DNA of 64,000 nucleotides, from positions 62,001 to 126,000 of the forward strand of contig CBDCTC010000004.1 in NCBI GenBank assembly GCA_965222125.1, read 5' to 3'. The notes beneath the pieces were generated by a model. That model saw only the letters and a list, made by a program, of their open reading frames with translations, had not been told where the DNA came from and did not search any database. Position numbers and translations under genes: made by a program. This stretch comes from CAZENU01 sp965222125 (GTDB taxonomy: Bacteria; Chloroflexota; Dehalococcoidia; Lucifugimonadales; CAZENU01). Below are positions 7,493-16,131 of the stretch, one piece after another; position 1 is the first letter of the stretch, and each line of letters opens with the position of its first letter.

Positions 7493-9073
7493 CTAGGGGA
7501 TGGCGCGGCCGGCGAGGACGCCGGTGCACCGCTCCTCGTCTACGGCGACCTGCCCGTTGACCAACACGTACGGTATGCCGGCCGGGAACTGCTTCGGGTC
7601 GTCGTACGTCGCGTTGTCGATGACTCGCTCCGCGTCGAAGACGACCACGTCGGCGAAGTAGCCCTCCGCGACCCTGCCGCGGTCGGTCAGATTGAAGCGG
7701 CGCGCGGGGTTGTCGGTCATGCGCTGGACCGTCTGCTCCAGGGTCATCGTGCCGAACTGGCGGCGCAGCCTGCCCAGGACACGCGGGAAGGTGCCGTAGG
7801 CGCGCGGGTGGGGGATGCCGCCGACGTGTATCGAGTCGCTGCCCACCATGTAGTCGGGTCGGGAAAGCAGCTCAATCGCGTCCCGGCTCACCTGCCTCCA
7901 CACGGCCACGCTATCGGGCGGCGAACCCCAGTAGCAGACCTGTCCGTCCTGCTCGAGCAGCATCTCGCAGAGCGCGTTGCCGCCGGTGATGCCCCTCGCC
8001 TCCGCGATGTCGGCCAGGCTCATGCCCTCCAGCGCGCCGTCCCTGCCGAGGTATGAGAAGACGGCGTCGATGAAGCGCTCCCGTGGGTTCTCGTCGAGGT
8101 CCCTGGCCATCTCGGCCCGGGCCACGGGGTCCCGAAGCCGGTCCAACACGCCGTCGATGCCGCCCTGGTGCGCCTGACTCGGCAGGTAGCTGAGCGGATA
8201 GGTGCTGCCGGTGGGGTAGGGGTACAGGTCGGCCGTGACGTCGAGCCCCTCGGCCTTGGCCTCGTCTATCAGCGCCATGCGCTGCGCCACCTGTCCGGCG
8301 GTGGGGGCGTGGGTGCGATGGTGCGAGAAGTGGACCTTCACGCCGGACCGGCGGCCGATCTCCAGCGCCTCGGGGATGCCGCCCCCGCCGAAGGCGCGGT
8401 CGGTGTTGACGTCCCTGAGGTGGGTCACGTACACGCCGCCGGCTTCCCGCACGACCTCGCACAGCACGACGATCTCGCTCGTGTCGCTCCAGGCGTGCGG
8501 ATGGTAGGACAGTCCCGTGGCGAGACCCACGGCGCCCTGTTCCATCCCCTCAGCGACCAGCCTCTTTGCCCTGTCCAGCAGACCGCCTTCGAGCGGAACG
8601 TCGCGGAATCCCGCGACCTCCAGGCGCACGGCTCCGTGGGCGACCAGATAGGCCGTGTTGACGCCGACATCGTCGTAGTGAGAGCGGAACGCCGCCACGG
8701 TGCTCATGTCGAGGTCCAGGGGCGGCATGCCGAGAATCCCGGACAGATAGCGCGCGTAGATGGCGTAGTTCTCCGGGGAGAGCGGCGCGTAGGAGAGGCC
8801 GTCCTGCCCAAGGATCTCCGTGGTGATCCCCTGGCGCAGGCCCTGGGCGTGCTGTGGATCGGTCAGCAGGGCGGCGTCGGAGTGGACGTGGGTGTCGATG
8901 AAGCCCGGCGAGACGGTGAGTCCGGACGCGTCTATCGTCCGTCCGCCCTCGGCCGCGGAGAGGTCGCCGACGGCCTGTATGCGCTCTCCCGATATTCCGA
9001 CGTCGGCAGGGCGGCCAGGACCGCCGGTACCGTCTACGACTGTGCCGCCGCGAACTACTACGTCGTACGCCAT
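7493..9073 (-). CDS. N-acyl-D-amino-acid deacylase / D-aminoacylase-type amidohydrolase
   Basis: A 526-residue metal-dependent amidohydrolase. The N-terminal strand-rich segment (YDVVVRGGTVVDGTG) is followed by the metal site PGFIDTHVHSD at about 57-66. Further ligands are expected in YVTHLRD (about 215-220), VHFSHHRTH (about 245-255) and GSDSIHVGG (about 413-421), and the C-terminal small domain returns with GYFADVVVFD. The order matches the D-aminoacylase subgroup, which splits N-acyl groups from D-amino acids such as those from peptidoglycan or aged protein. Related enzymes also cleave other N-acyl or imide compounds, so the substrate is not certain. The gene lies 68 bp downstream of aspS on the same strand and could be partly co-transcribed. 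Confidence 0.88.
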   Translation of the reverse strand: MAYDVVVRGGTVVDGTGGPGRPADVGISGERIQAVGDLSAAEGGRTIDASGLTVSPGFIDTHVHSDAALLTDPQHAQGLRQGITTEILGQDGLSYAPLSPENYAIYARYLSGILGMPPLDLDMSTVAAFRSHYDDVGVNTAYLVAHGAVRLEVAGFRDVPLEGGLLDRAKRLVAEGMEQGAVGLATGLSYHPHAWSDTSEIVVLCEVVREAGGVYVTHLRDVNTDRAFGGGGIPEALEIGRRSGVKVHFSHHRTHAPTAGQVAQRMALIDEAKAEGLDVTADLYPYPTGSTYPLSYLPSQAHQGGIDGVLDRLRDPVARAEMARDLDENPRERFIDAVFSYLGRDGALEGMSLADIAEARGITGGNALCEMLLEQDGQVCYWGSPPDSVAVWRQVSRDAIELLSRPDYMVGSDSIHVGGIPHPRAYGTFPRVLGRLRRQFGTMTLEQTVQRMTDNPARRFNLTDRGRVAEGYFADVVVFDAERVIDNATYDDPKQFPAGIPYVLVNGQVAVDEERCTGVLAGRAIP

Positions 9074-9141
9074 GACTCCTCCTGTATGTGCGTCATCCGG
9101 CCCTCCCAGAACGCACTCGGCTGAGACTGGGTGCGTCGGCC

Positions 9142-10932
9142 CTACTCGATGATCCTGATACGAAGCTCGTCGAGCTGCTCCGCCTCCACATTATCCGGGG
9201 CCTCGAACAGCGGGTCGATAGCGTTCTGGGTCTTTGGGAATGCTATGACGTCGCGGATGTTGTCGATACCCAGCAACACCATGATGAGCCGGTCGATGCC
9301 GGGAGCTATGCCCCCGTGTGGCGGCGCACCGTACTCCAGGGCATCGAGGAGCTGCTTGAAGCGCTGGCCGACCTGCTCCTCCGTGTACCCCAGGACCTTG
9401 AATATGCGTTCCTGGAGGTCGCGTTGGTGCACCCTGATGCTGCCGCTGGCCAGCTCCACCCCGTTGCAGACCAGGTCGTACAGAGTGCCGATGACCCTGC
9501 CGGGTTCGCTCTCGAGGTACTGAATTGTGTCGGCGTTCGGCATCGAGAAGGCGTGGTGCATGGCGTCCCAGCGTCCCTCGTTCTCGTTCCATTCGAAGAG
9601 CGGAAAGTCCACGATGAACGCGAAGTGGAGCACGTCCGGGTCAGCCAGCTCGTGACGCTGGGCCATCTCGTCTCGAAGTGCACTGAGGGCGATATTCGTA
9701 GACTTGGCTGGGCCGGCGACGATGAGTACCAGGTCGCCCCGACCCGCGCCTGTCAGCGCCGCGGCCTCCTTCACCTCGTCGAGGGTGAGGAAGCGAGCGG
9801 CGGGGGACCTGAAGTCGTCGCCGGTCAGCTCGTCGAGGGACGGGGCCGCCGCGTCCAGGGCGATGTAGACCAACCCCTGCGCTCCACGTGTCTTCGTGAA
9901 CTCGACCAGCTCGTCGAGCTGCCGCCGGGCGTATCCTCCTGCGCCGGGCACGCTGAACCCCTTGACGATGCCCCCGCCGGAGGCGGCGGAGGAGAACACG
10001 CGAAACCCGCTCTTAGAGGCAAGGCCGGTCAGGTCTGCCATTTCCAGTCCGAAGCGGAGGTCGGGCTTGTCGCTCGCGAAGCGGTCCATCGCCTCCTGGT
10101 AGCTCAGACGCGGGAAAGGTTTGACGACGCGCTTTGCAGGCACGAGCTGCTCCAGCATCGACGTATAGAGGTCCTCGATGAGGCTCAACACGTCGTCCTG
10201 CTCGACAAAGCTCATCTCAAGGTCGAGCTGGGTGTGCTCAGGCTGTCTGTCGGCTCTGGGGTCCTCGTCCCGGAAGCAGCGGGCTATCTGGAAGTACTTG
10301 TCCATGCCCGCGACCATGAGGAGTTGCTTGAGCTGCTGCGGTGACTGGGGTAGGGCGTAGAACTTCCCCGGATAGAGGCGGCTGGGAACGAGGTAGTCCC
10401 TGGCCCCCTCCGGGGTGCTCTTGATCAGGATGGGCGTCTCGATCTCGAGGAAACCGCGTTCGTCCAGGTAGTCGCGAATGTACTTGACCACCCTGTGCCG
10501 CAGTGTAATCGTCTCCTGCATGCTGGGACGGCGAAGGTCGATGTACCGGTATTTCAGACGCAGGAGCTCGTCCACCTCCCCGTCATCGCCAACCTCGAAT
10601 GGGGGCGTCTTCGACTCGTTGAGCACCTCGGTTGAAGAGGCCGAGACCTCAATCTCGCCGGTGGCGAGTCCGGGGTTTGCCGTCCCCTCCGGGCGTGTGT
10701 TGACGGTGCCGGATACCTTCACGACCCACTCGCTGCGGAACCTCTCCGCGGCCGCGTGGGCCTTCGGCGCCAGCTCGGGATTGAAGACCACCTGCACCAG
10801 GCCGTACCGGTCCCGCAGATCGATGAAGATCAGATTGCCGTGGTCGCGCCTGCGATGCACCCAGCCCGCCAGTGTGACGGTCTGGCCGACATGGCCGGTT
10901 CGAAGCTCCCCACAGCTAGTCGATCTGAGCAA
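9142..10932 (-). CDS. aspS: Aspartyl-tRNA synthetase (probably non-discriminating)
   Basis: A 596-residue class II bacterial-type AspRS. An N-terminal OB-fold anticodon-binding domain (about 1-110, WVHRRRDHGNLIFIDLRDR) is followed by the catalytic core with class II motif 2 (FRDEDPRADRQPEHTQLDLE, about 216-235). The bacteria-specific GAD insertion lies in the middle, and motif 3 is GGIAPGIDRLIMVLLG near the C-terminus. Residue 31 is His in RRRDHGN. His here, where discriminating E. coli-type enzymes have Leu, is a marker of enzymes that charge both tRNA-Asp and tRNA-Asn. That would require GatCAB elsewhere in the genome. The gene is intact in a block with damaged genes nearby, and dgkA lies 45 bp upstream. 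Confidence 0.97.
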   Translation of the reverse strand: MLRSTSCGELRTGHVGQTVTLAGWVHRRRDHGNLIFIDLRDRYGLVQVVFNPELAPKAHAAAERFRSEWVVKVSGTVNTRPEGTANPGLATGEIEVSASSTEVLNESKTPPFEVGDDGEVDELLRLKYRYIDLRRPSMQETITLRHRVVKYIRDYLDERGFLEIETPILIKSTPEGARDYLVPSRLYPGKFYALPQSPQQLKQLLMVAGMDKYFQIARCFRDEDPRADRQPEHTQLDLEMSFVEQDDVLSLIEDLYTSMLEQLVPAKRVVKPFPRLSYQEAMDRFASDKPDLRFGLEMADLTGLASKSGFRVFSSAASGGGIVKGFSVPGAGGYARRQLDELVEFTKTRGAQGLVYIALDAAAPSLDELTGDDFRSPAARFLTLDEVKEAAALTGAGRGDLVLIVAGPAKSTNIALSALRDEMAQRHELADPDVLHFAFIVDFPLFEWNENEGRWDAMHHAFSMPNADTIQYLESEPGRVIGTLYDLVCNGVELASGSIRVHQRDLQERIFKVLGYTEEQVGQRFKQLLDALEYGAPPHGGIAPGIDRLIMVLLGIDNIRDVIAFPKTQNAIDPLFEAPDNVEAEQLDELRIRIIE

Positions 10933-10977
10933 TCTTTGCCTCCCGTCTCACGGGGTTGCCGTAGTGTATCCGCCCGC

Positions 10978-11385
10978 CTAGCCGAGAAGTACGAGTCCCC
11001 ACACGACCGGCACGTTGATCAGGGCGACGAGCACTGCGGCGGAGCCGATGTCCTTGGCCCGTCCGGATAGCTCGTTGCTCTCGGTACCCACGCGGTCTAC
11101 CACCGTCTCGACGGCGGTGTTCAGCAGCTCCACGATCAACACCAGCAGAAGCGACGCCAACAGGACGGCGCGCTCCAGGCCGTTACTTCCCAGCAGGATG
11201 GCGGCCGGCACGAGAACGACTCCGACCAGCAGCTCCTGGCGCACGGCGATGTGATGTTTGACCGCCTCTCGAAGCCCCGCAATAGAGTAACGAGCCGCGT
11301 TCCAGAGTCGGAGCACGTTCAGTGTCCTAGCCAACGAGGGTCTCCAACGGTCGCTGAGCGCAGAGCCGCCGCACCGGCCGCGCAT
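10978..11385 (-). CDS. dgkA: Diacylglycerol/undecaprenol kinase (DgkA family)
   Basis: A small integral membrane kinase of 135 residues with three predicted membrane helices. The family core ELLNTAVETVVDRVGTE, followed by SGRAKDIGSAAV (about 85-117), holds the Glu and Asp residues that bind Mg-ATP, and NAARYSIAGLREAVK lies near the N-terminus. The protein phosphorylates diacylglycerol or undecaprenol at the inner membrane for lipid recycling. The start is uncertain: the first about 20 residues are rich in Arg and unlike the family, and a GTG at 11316 is possible. It sits 45 bp upstream of aspS on the same strand. Confidence 0.9.
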   Translation of the reverse strand: MRGRCGGSALSDRWRPSLARTLNVLRLWNAARYSIAGLREAVKHHIAVRQELLVGVVLVPAAILLGSNGLERAVLLASLLLVLIVELLNTAVETVVDRVGTESNELSGRAKDIGSAAVLVALINVPVVWGLVLLG

Positions 11386-11510
11386 CCGATCCTGTCGGCG
11401 CCCCTAGCTCGAGGCCTGGAAACCTGTGGATGACGTCCCTACGCGGGGTGAAATGCGGGCCGACTCGCTGCCGGCTCGTGCCAGTCTTTCGCGACAACCG
11501 ATTCGACGGT

Positions 11511-11951
11511 TCAGATGATCCTGCCGTTGCCGCGTTTCTTTTTCTCCAGATTGACGAAAGTCTCGGTCCGGCGCACTCCCGATATGACGCCAACCTTTGT
11601 TCGCAAGAACAGGCCCAGCTCTTCGGCCGACTGTAGAGTCGCCCATGCGAAGACGTCGAACGATCCCGTTGTTATGGTGACCCAGTTGATCTCGGCAAGG
11701 TCGGCGAGATCGTTGGCCACCTGGTCCACCTTGTCGGGATCGACCTGGACCCCTACCAGGGCCTGAGACTCGTAGCCCAACTTGATCGGGTCGGGGAGTG
11801 CGACGATCTCGATGTATCCCTGTTCCACCAGCCGCTTGAGCCGCCGCCGGACGGTGCCTTCGCTGACCCCAACGAGCCGGGCCATCCCGGCGTTCGACGC
11901 CCTGCCGTCCCCTTGAAGAATGTCAATGATCTTGGTATCCAGTTCGTCCAT
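11511..11951 (-). CDS. Lrp/AsnC-family transcriptional regulator
   Basis: A 146-residue regulator with an N-terminal winged helix-turn-helix (MDELDTKIIDILQGDGR, then GVSEGTVRRRLKRLVEQGYI, about 1-50). A C-terminal RAM/ACT-like effector domain spans about 60-140 (QALVGVQVDPDKVDQVANDL, TTGSFDVFAWAT). Lrp/AsnC proteins form octamers that sense amino acids. The upstream region (11952-12066) holds a run of A/T bases near 11970-12010 that could carry its promoter and autoregulatory site. The target is not shown. The neighbours dgkA and aspS are housekeeping genes, so a remote target is possible. Confidence 0.92.
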   Translation of the reverse strand: MDELDTKIIDILQGDGRASNAGMARLVGVSEGTVRRRLKRLVEQGYIEIVALPDPIKLGYESQALVGVQVDPDKVDQVANDLADLAEINWVTITTGSFDVFAWATLQSAEELGLFLRTKVGVISGVRRTETFVNLEKKKRGNGRII

Positions 11952-12066
11952 TCCAGCCTCGCATCTTTGTGGTGTTTATCGTATCGAATAATAGCGTTAT
12001 CGACGAATACTGTCAATGCCAAAACCAGCCAAACTCAGCGGGCTGAGCGCCTCTTTGAGCGGGAGG

Positions 12067-12555
12067 CTACCGCAGGCGCATCCACGCCACGTAGACCGCT
12101 AGCGTGGCGGCGAGGAGGTCGAATAGAGACCAGTAGCCCTGGTCAGCGAGGCCAATGGCCGCGCTGACCAGGGCCGCAAGCACGACCCCGGCCGCCGCCA
12201 CAACCTGAAGCCTCGTACCTCGCTTTCGACCGGCAGCAAGACCTACGGCTTCGGACAGGCCGAAGCCGAGCCCCGCAAGAGCCGCGAGATGGAGCACGTC
12301 GCCAAGCGGCCGGACGACGATGCTCAGCGCCAGACCGCCGACGAGACCGAGTACGACCGCAGTCACTACGGCGAGGACCAGGCCCGAAGCGTCGACACGG
12401 TACGTAGGGGGCACCGTGCCCTTCCCACACTCGCGGCATCGTATCCCGACCGCGGCGTGCACCAGGCAACGCGGGCAGACGGGCGTGTCGCACCTGCTGC
12501 AACGCAGGTTCGTCGACACGCCGGGATGCTTTGCGCAGTCTGTTGTCTGGGACAT
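12067..12555 (-). CDS. Zinc-finger membrane protein of unknown function
   Basis: A 162-residue protein with an N-terminal B-box-like zinc finger. Cys/His pairs appear as C7-x-x-H, C19-x-x-C, C27-x-x-C and C39-x-x-C (in CAKHPGVS, CSRCDTPVCPRC, CRECGKG). Three to four membrane helices follow (about 57-80, 88-105, 117-140 and 143-158). The same finger is found fused to rhomboid-type and other small membrane domains in several phyla, where it may bind protein or metal. The gene begins 16 bp after plsY on the same strand and is probably the last gene of the rny-PHP-plsY unit. Confidence 0.75.
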   Translation of the reverse strand: MSQTTDCAKHPGVSTNLRCSRCDTPVCPRCLVHAAVGIRCRECGKGTVPPTYRVDASGLVLAVVTAVVLGLVGGLALSIVVRPLGDVLHLAALAGLGFGLSEAVGLAAGRKRGTRLQVVAAAGVVLAALVSAAIGLADQGYWSLFDLLAATLAVYVAWMRLR

Positions 12556-12571
12556 GACGGTCTATTGCGGG

Positions 12572-13261
12572 CTACGGCTCCCGCCGGCTGATCCACGACT
12601 CCCGGGACGAGATATCCCTGTCCCACACGATGCGATTTGCGACTACCCGGTACCACCGGTCCCCGGAGGACAGATTCTCCCAGTTCCCGGTGACCCGTTT
12701 CGCGACGATGACGAGCGCGATGGCGATGGCGGTGTAGCTGAGCGCCGCCGGCTCGGTGAAGACGTAGGTCAGCGGAGGTAGCGCCAGCAGGGCGACCAGT
12801 GTCCAGAGCGCGGTGTCCTTCAGGATCAGACGGCCGATCAGACCGAACAGCACTCCGACAATCAGGACCTCACGCCACATCAACAGTCCGAGCAACGCGC
12901 CTATTGCCACCGAGACTCCTCTGCCGCCGGTCATGCGGATGTACGGAGACCAATTGTGACCGGCTATCGCCGCAACGCCCACCAGTCCCTGCACCCATGC
13001 ATCCAGACCGACCGCCTTGGCGAGGACGATGGGCAGCACGCCCTTCCCCAGGCAATCGAATGCCCCGATCGCCACCGCAGGCCAAACGCCCAGGGCCTCG
13101 GCGGCGTTCGAGGCGCCGACGTTACCGGAGCCGAACCGGCGGATGTCCAGTCCGCGCAGGCGACGCGCTGCCAGATAGGAGGACGGGATTGCGCCCCAAA
13201 GATAGGCCGCAATGACCGCGACTACCTCCTCCAAGCCTGTGAAGTATGGGATGTCGTACAT
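12572..13261 (-). CDS. plsY: Glycerol-3-phosphate acyltransferase PlsY
   Basis: A 229-residue integral membrane acyltransferase that moves an acyl group from acyl-phosphate to glycerol-3-phosphate, the first step of phospholipid synthesis. The family's three cytoplasmic loops are visible: RRFGSGNVGASNAAEALG (about 41-58), the GHNWSPYIRMTGGRGVSVAIGALLG block (about 101-125) and the NWENLSSG region near the C-terminus. Five to six membrane helices are expected. At 229 residues it is slightly longer than typical (about 200) because of a polar C-terminal tail. Being next to the PHP protein and rny fits a housekeeping operon. Confidence 0.94.
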   Translation of the reverse strand: MYDIPYFTGLEEVVAVIAAYLWGAIPSSYLAARRLRGLDIRRFGSGNVGASNAAEALGVWPAVAIGAFDCLGKGVLPIVLAKAVGLDAWVQGLVGVAAIAGHNWSPYIRMTGGRGVSVAIGALLGLLMWREVLIVGVLFGLIGRLILKDTALWTLVALLALPPLTYVFTEPAALSYTAIAIALVIVAKRVTGNWENLSSGDRWYRVVANRIVWDRDISSRESWISRREP

Positions 13262-13332
13262 CGCGAGGGCCTCGTGCCCGGCTGCTCGCCGGAACTATGG
13301 CGGTAAGAACACGGTCCACGCCAGGGGACCGT

Positions 13333-14262
13333 TCATGCTACCGCGGGGAACCGCCGCGCGTTCTCCAGCGCGGCCACCGTCTCCAGGGGAGGGCCCGCGG
13401 CGCCGGGCTCCGGCTCCCCCGGATTGCCCGACGCGTGATAGTCTGTGCCGCCGCAGGGTATCAGCTCCAGGTCCCGCGCCAGCGCCGCCAGCGACTCGAC
13501 CTGCTCAGGGGTGTAGTCCTTGTAGTAAACCTCCACTCCCGCCAGCCCGGCCTCCTTTAGTCCGGCGACCACGCCCTTCAGGGCGGTCCCGTCGTCTTCG
13601 TGGTCCGCCGGGAAGACATAGCTGGGATGTGCGAGAACCGGCACGGCGCCGTTCGCGCGCAGCAATTCGATGGCTTCCGCAGGGCGGAGGCTCGGTCGGC
13701 CCACGTAGGCCGGGCCGTCGCGTCCCAGATAGAGATCGAACGCCTGCGCCGAATACGTGACGTAGCCCTGCTCGACCAGCGCCTTGGCGATGTGCGGCCT
13801 GCCGACGGCGCCGCCGGCGGATATTTCCTGGACCCGGCTCCACTCTATGTCAAGGCCGATGGATCGAAGCCTCAGCACCATCTCCTGCGCTCGCTCGTCG
13901 CGCCCCGATCGCAGCCATTTGAGTTTCGACTGGAGGGCCGCGTCCGCCGGATCGACGAAGTAACCGAGCATGTGAATCTCCATCCCCGGCGCGTCCGTAC
14001 TCAACTCGATGCCCTGCACGAGGCGAAGACCGGGCGCATCCTCCGAGGCGGCGAGGGCCTCGGAGATACCCTCCGTGGAGTCGTGGTCCGTAATGGCGAT
14101 TACGTCGAGCTTGTTCCCCGCGCACAGGCGCACCAACTCGGTGGGGGACAGGTTCCCGTCGGAAGACGTGGTGTGCAGATGTAGGTCTACTAGGGCCACG
14201 GGGGGTAGATGGGCCTCCCTAACGGGCGGCTCCGGCTGACGCACTGGTACTTTGGCGGGCAA
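13333..14262 (-). CDS. PHP-domain phosphoesterase (RNase AM/TrpH-like)
   Basis: A 309-residue protein with the full set of PHP metal motifs: DLHLHTTSSDG (about 26-36), AITDHDSTEG (about 54-63), HMLGYFVDP, LAHPSYVFP and the C-terminal GGTDYHASGN. The family hydrolyses phosphoester bonds with two or three metal ions. The closest characterised group (YciV/TrpH) removes 5' nucleotides from short RNAs or 3'-phosphates from nucleoside bisphosphates. Its position just after rny suggests a role in finishing RNA turnover. The first about 21 residues are proline-rich and unlike the family, so a GTG start at 14199 is a serious alternative. Confidence 0.9.
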   Translation of the reverse strand: MPAKVPVRQPEPPVREAHLPPVALVDLHLHTTSSDGNLSPTELVRLCAGNKLDVIAITDHDSTEGISEALAASEDAPGLRLVQGIELSTDAPGMEIHMLGYFVDPADAALQSKLKWLRSGRDERAQEMVLRLRSIGLDIEWSRVQEISAGGAVGRPHIAKALVEQGYVTYSAQAFDLYLGRDGPAYVGRPSLRPAEAIELLRANGAVPVLAHPSYVFPADHEDDGTALKGVVAGLKEAGLAGVEVYYKDYTPEQVESLAALARDLELIPCGGTDYHASGNPGEPEPGAAGPPLETVAALENARRFPAVA

Positions 14263-14264
14263 GC

Positions 14265-14299
14265 CATAGCCGGAGGCACTACGCCTGCCTCCGGCTATG
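14265..14299 (-). terminator. Strong hairpin after rny
   Basis: CATAGCCGGAGGCA (14265-14278) pairs perfectly over 14 bp with TGCCTCCGGCTATG (14286-14299), with a 7-base loop. It starts 12 bases after the rny stop and sits directly before the annotated start of the PHP gene. No T-run follows in either direction, so it could be a weak or Rho-dependent terminator, or an RNA-processing or stability structure between the two genes. Confidence 0.55.
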
Positions 14300-14311
14300 A
14301 TTGGTACACAT

Positions 14312-15838
14312 CTAACGTGCGAACTCTACGGATCGGCTCTCGCGGATGACCGTAACCTTGATCTGACCCGGGTATGCGAGCGTAGCTTCGATCTGTTTGA
14401 CGACCTCTCTGGCCATTTTGTTGGCCGCCAGATCGTCCACGCTCTCGGGCTCGACCAGGATGCGCACCTCGCGACCCGCCTGGATGGCGTAGCACTTTTC
14501 GACTCCGTCGAAAGCGAGGGCAACCTCTTCCAGCGCCTCGAGCCGCTTGATATAGTGTTCGACCGTGTCTCGGCGGGCCCCGGGCCTCGCGGCGCTTATC
14601 GCGTCCGCGGCGGCGACAATGAACGACTCGGCGCTGCTGTGGACGTCGTCGTGGTGCTCACGGATCGTGTCGCACACATGGCGACGGACCTTGTTCTTGG
14701 TGGCGACGTCCGCACCGATCTCGGCGTGGGGCCCCTCCACCTCGTGGGTCAGCGCCTTGCCGATATCGTGCAGCAGCCCGCCCTCCTTCGACACCCGGAC
14801 GTCGGCGCCGATCTCCGCGGCCATCAGGGCCGCCAGGTGGGCGACCTCTATGCTGTGCTGAAGGACGTTCTCGCCGTAGCTGTACCGGTACCGAAGCCTG
14901 CCCAACAGCGAGACCAACTCGGAGTTCAGCCCCCGGACGTCGACGTCCATGAGCGTCCGTTCTCCGGTCTTTCGGATGGTCTCGGCGAGCTCCTTCTCCG
15001 TCCGAGCCACCGTCTCTTCGATCCTGGCCGGGTGGATCCGGCCGTCCGCGATCAACTTCGTGACCGACAGGCGTGCGACTTCCCGGCGCAGCGGATCGAA
15101 GCACGAAAGCGTAACGGCCTCGGGCGTCTCGTCGATGATCAGGTCGACGCCGGTGGCCTTCTCTATTGCCCGAATGTTCCGTCCCTCGCGGCCTATCAGA
15201 CGACCCTTCATGTCGTCGCTCGGCAGCGGCACGGTGGTTAACGTAATGTCTGAGACGACTTCTGAGGCGAGCCGCTGTATGGCCTCACCAAGGATGTTGC
15301 GGGCCTTGTCGTTGGCCTCGTCTTTGGCCCGCTGCTCAGCGTCCCTGTAGCGGATGGCCACCTCGTGCTGGATCTCGTCCTCGGTGCGACGCATCAACTC
15401 TTCTCTCGCGTCTGCCACCGAGAGATTCGCGATCTGCTCGAGGCGTGTGACCTCCTGCTCCTTCAGGTCTTCCAGCTCGGCACGAAGGCTTTCGGTCTGT
15501 TGATTCTTCTTGTTTAGCTCGGTCTCTTTTCGCTCGAGGTTCGTCGCCCTCCGGTCTGCGTTCTCATCGCGGTTGGCGAGTCGGCGCTCGTAAGTCTGTA
15601 GCTCGGCGCGCCGCTCTCTCAGCTCGTTCTCCGCCGCCGACCGGATCTTGAGACCCTCTTCCTTCGCTTCGAGAAGAAGCGCTCGCTTCTGTTCCCGGGC
15701 CTCGCTAAGTACTCCTGAAGCCTCTTGCTTTGCTGCCTCGTACCGTCTGCCTACTACCAGTCTCCTGACTACGTAACCAATCAGTGCGCCTATCGATAGG
15801 CCGATCAGGACGGCGAGTGCCATGATGGCGATATCCAT
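14312..15838 (-). CDS. rny: Ribonuclease Y
   Basis: A 508-residue membrane-anchored endoribonuclease that starts bulk mRNA decay. An N-terminal membrane helix (about 3-25) is followed by a long charged coiled coil (about 30-170). A KH RNA-binding domain spans about 200-265 (MKGRLIGREGRNIRAIE, VDLIIDETPEAV). The HD domain carries catalytic metal residues in VLQHSIEVAHLAALMA and GLLHDIGKALTHE (about 325-375). The C-terminal segment ends in the usual VTVIRESRSVEFAR-type tail. The length and domain order are standard. It is probably the first gene of a minus-strand unit with the PHP, plsY and zinc-finger genes. Confidence 0.97.
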   Translation of the reverse strand: MDIAIMALAVLIGLSIGALIGYVVRRLVVGRRYEAAKQEASGVLSEAREQKRALLLEAKEEGLKIRSAAENELRERRAELQTYERRLANRDENADRRATNLERKETELNKKNQQTESLRAELEDLKEQEVTRLEQIANLSVADAREELMRRTEDEIQHEVAIRYRDAEQRAKDEANDKARNILGEAIQRLASEVVSDITLTTVPLPSDDMKGRLIGREGRNIRAIEKATGVDLIIDETPEAVTLSCFDPLRREVARLSVTKLIADGRIHPARIEETVARTEKELAETIRKTGERTLMDVDVRGLNSELVSLLGRLRYRYSYGENVLQHSIEVAHLAALMAAEIGADVRVSKEGGLLHDIGKALTHEVEGPHAEIGADVATKNKVRRHVCDTIREHHDDVHSSAESFIVAAADAISAARPGARRDTVEHYIKRLEALEEVALAFDGVEKCYAIQAGREVRILVEPESVDDLAANKMAREVVKQIEATLAYPGQIKVTVIRESRSVEFAR

Positions 15839-16131
15839 CGCTACTCACCCTCCTCTTAAGTTTTAGGACCTCCTTGCTCTATGTCCCATGGGCCTCATAT
15901 TAAAGCTACGGCGAATCTGGTGTCAAGCTGACAGATTGGGGCCCTATGGGCCGAAGTCTGTCGCTGCAGGGAGGCCAGGGGGGTACGCGAGGGCTCGCAA
16001 TTGCGGCGATGCAGGACGCGCGAGCCGGGATAGAAGCTACACGCTGACCACGGACGACAAGAAAGCGTCATCTACGACGGCTTTGCCATTCCATGCGCCT
16101 CGCGCTGGGCCATACAATATGGCTGTTTGTG

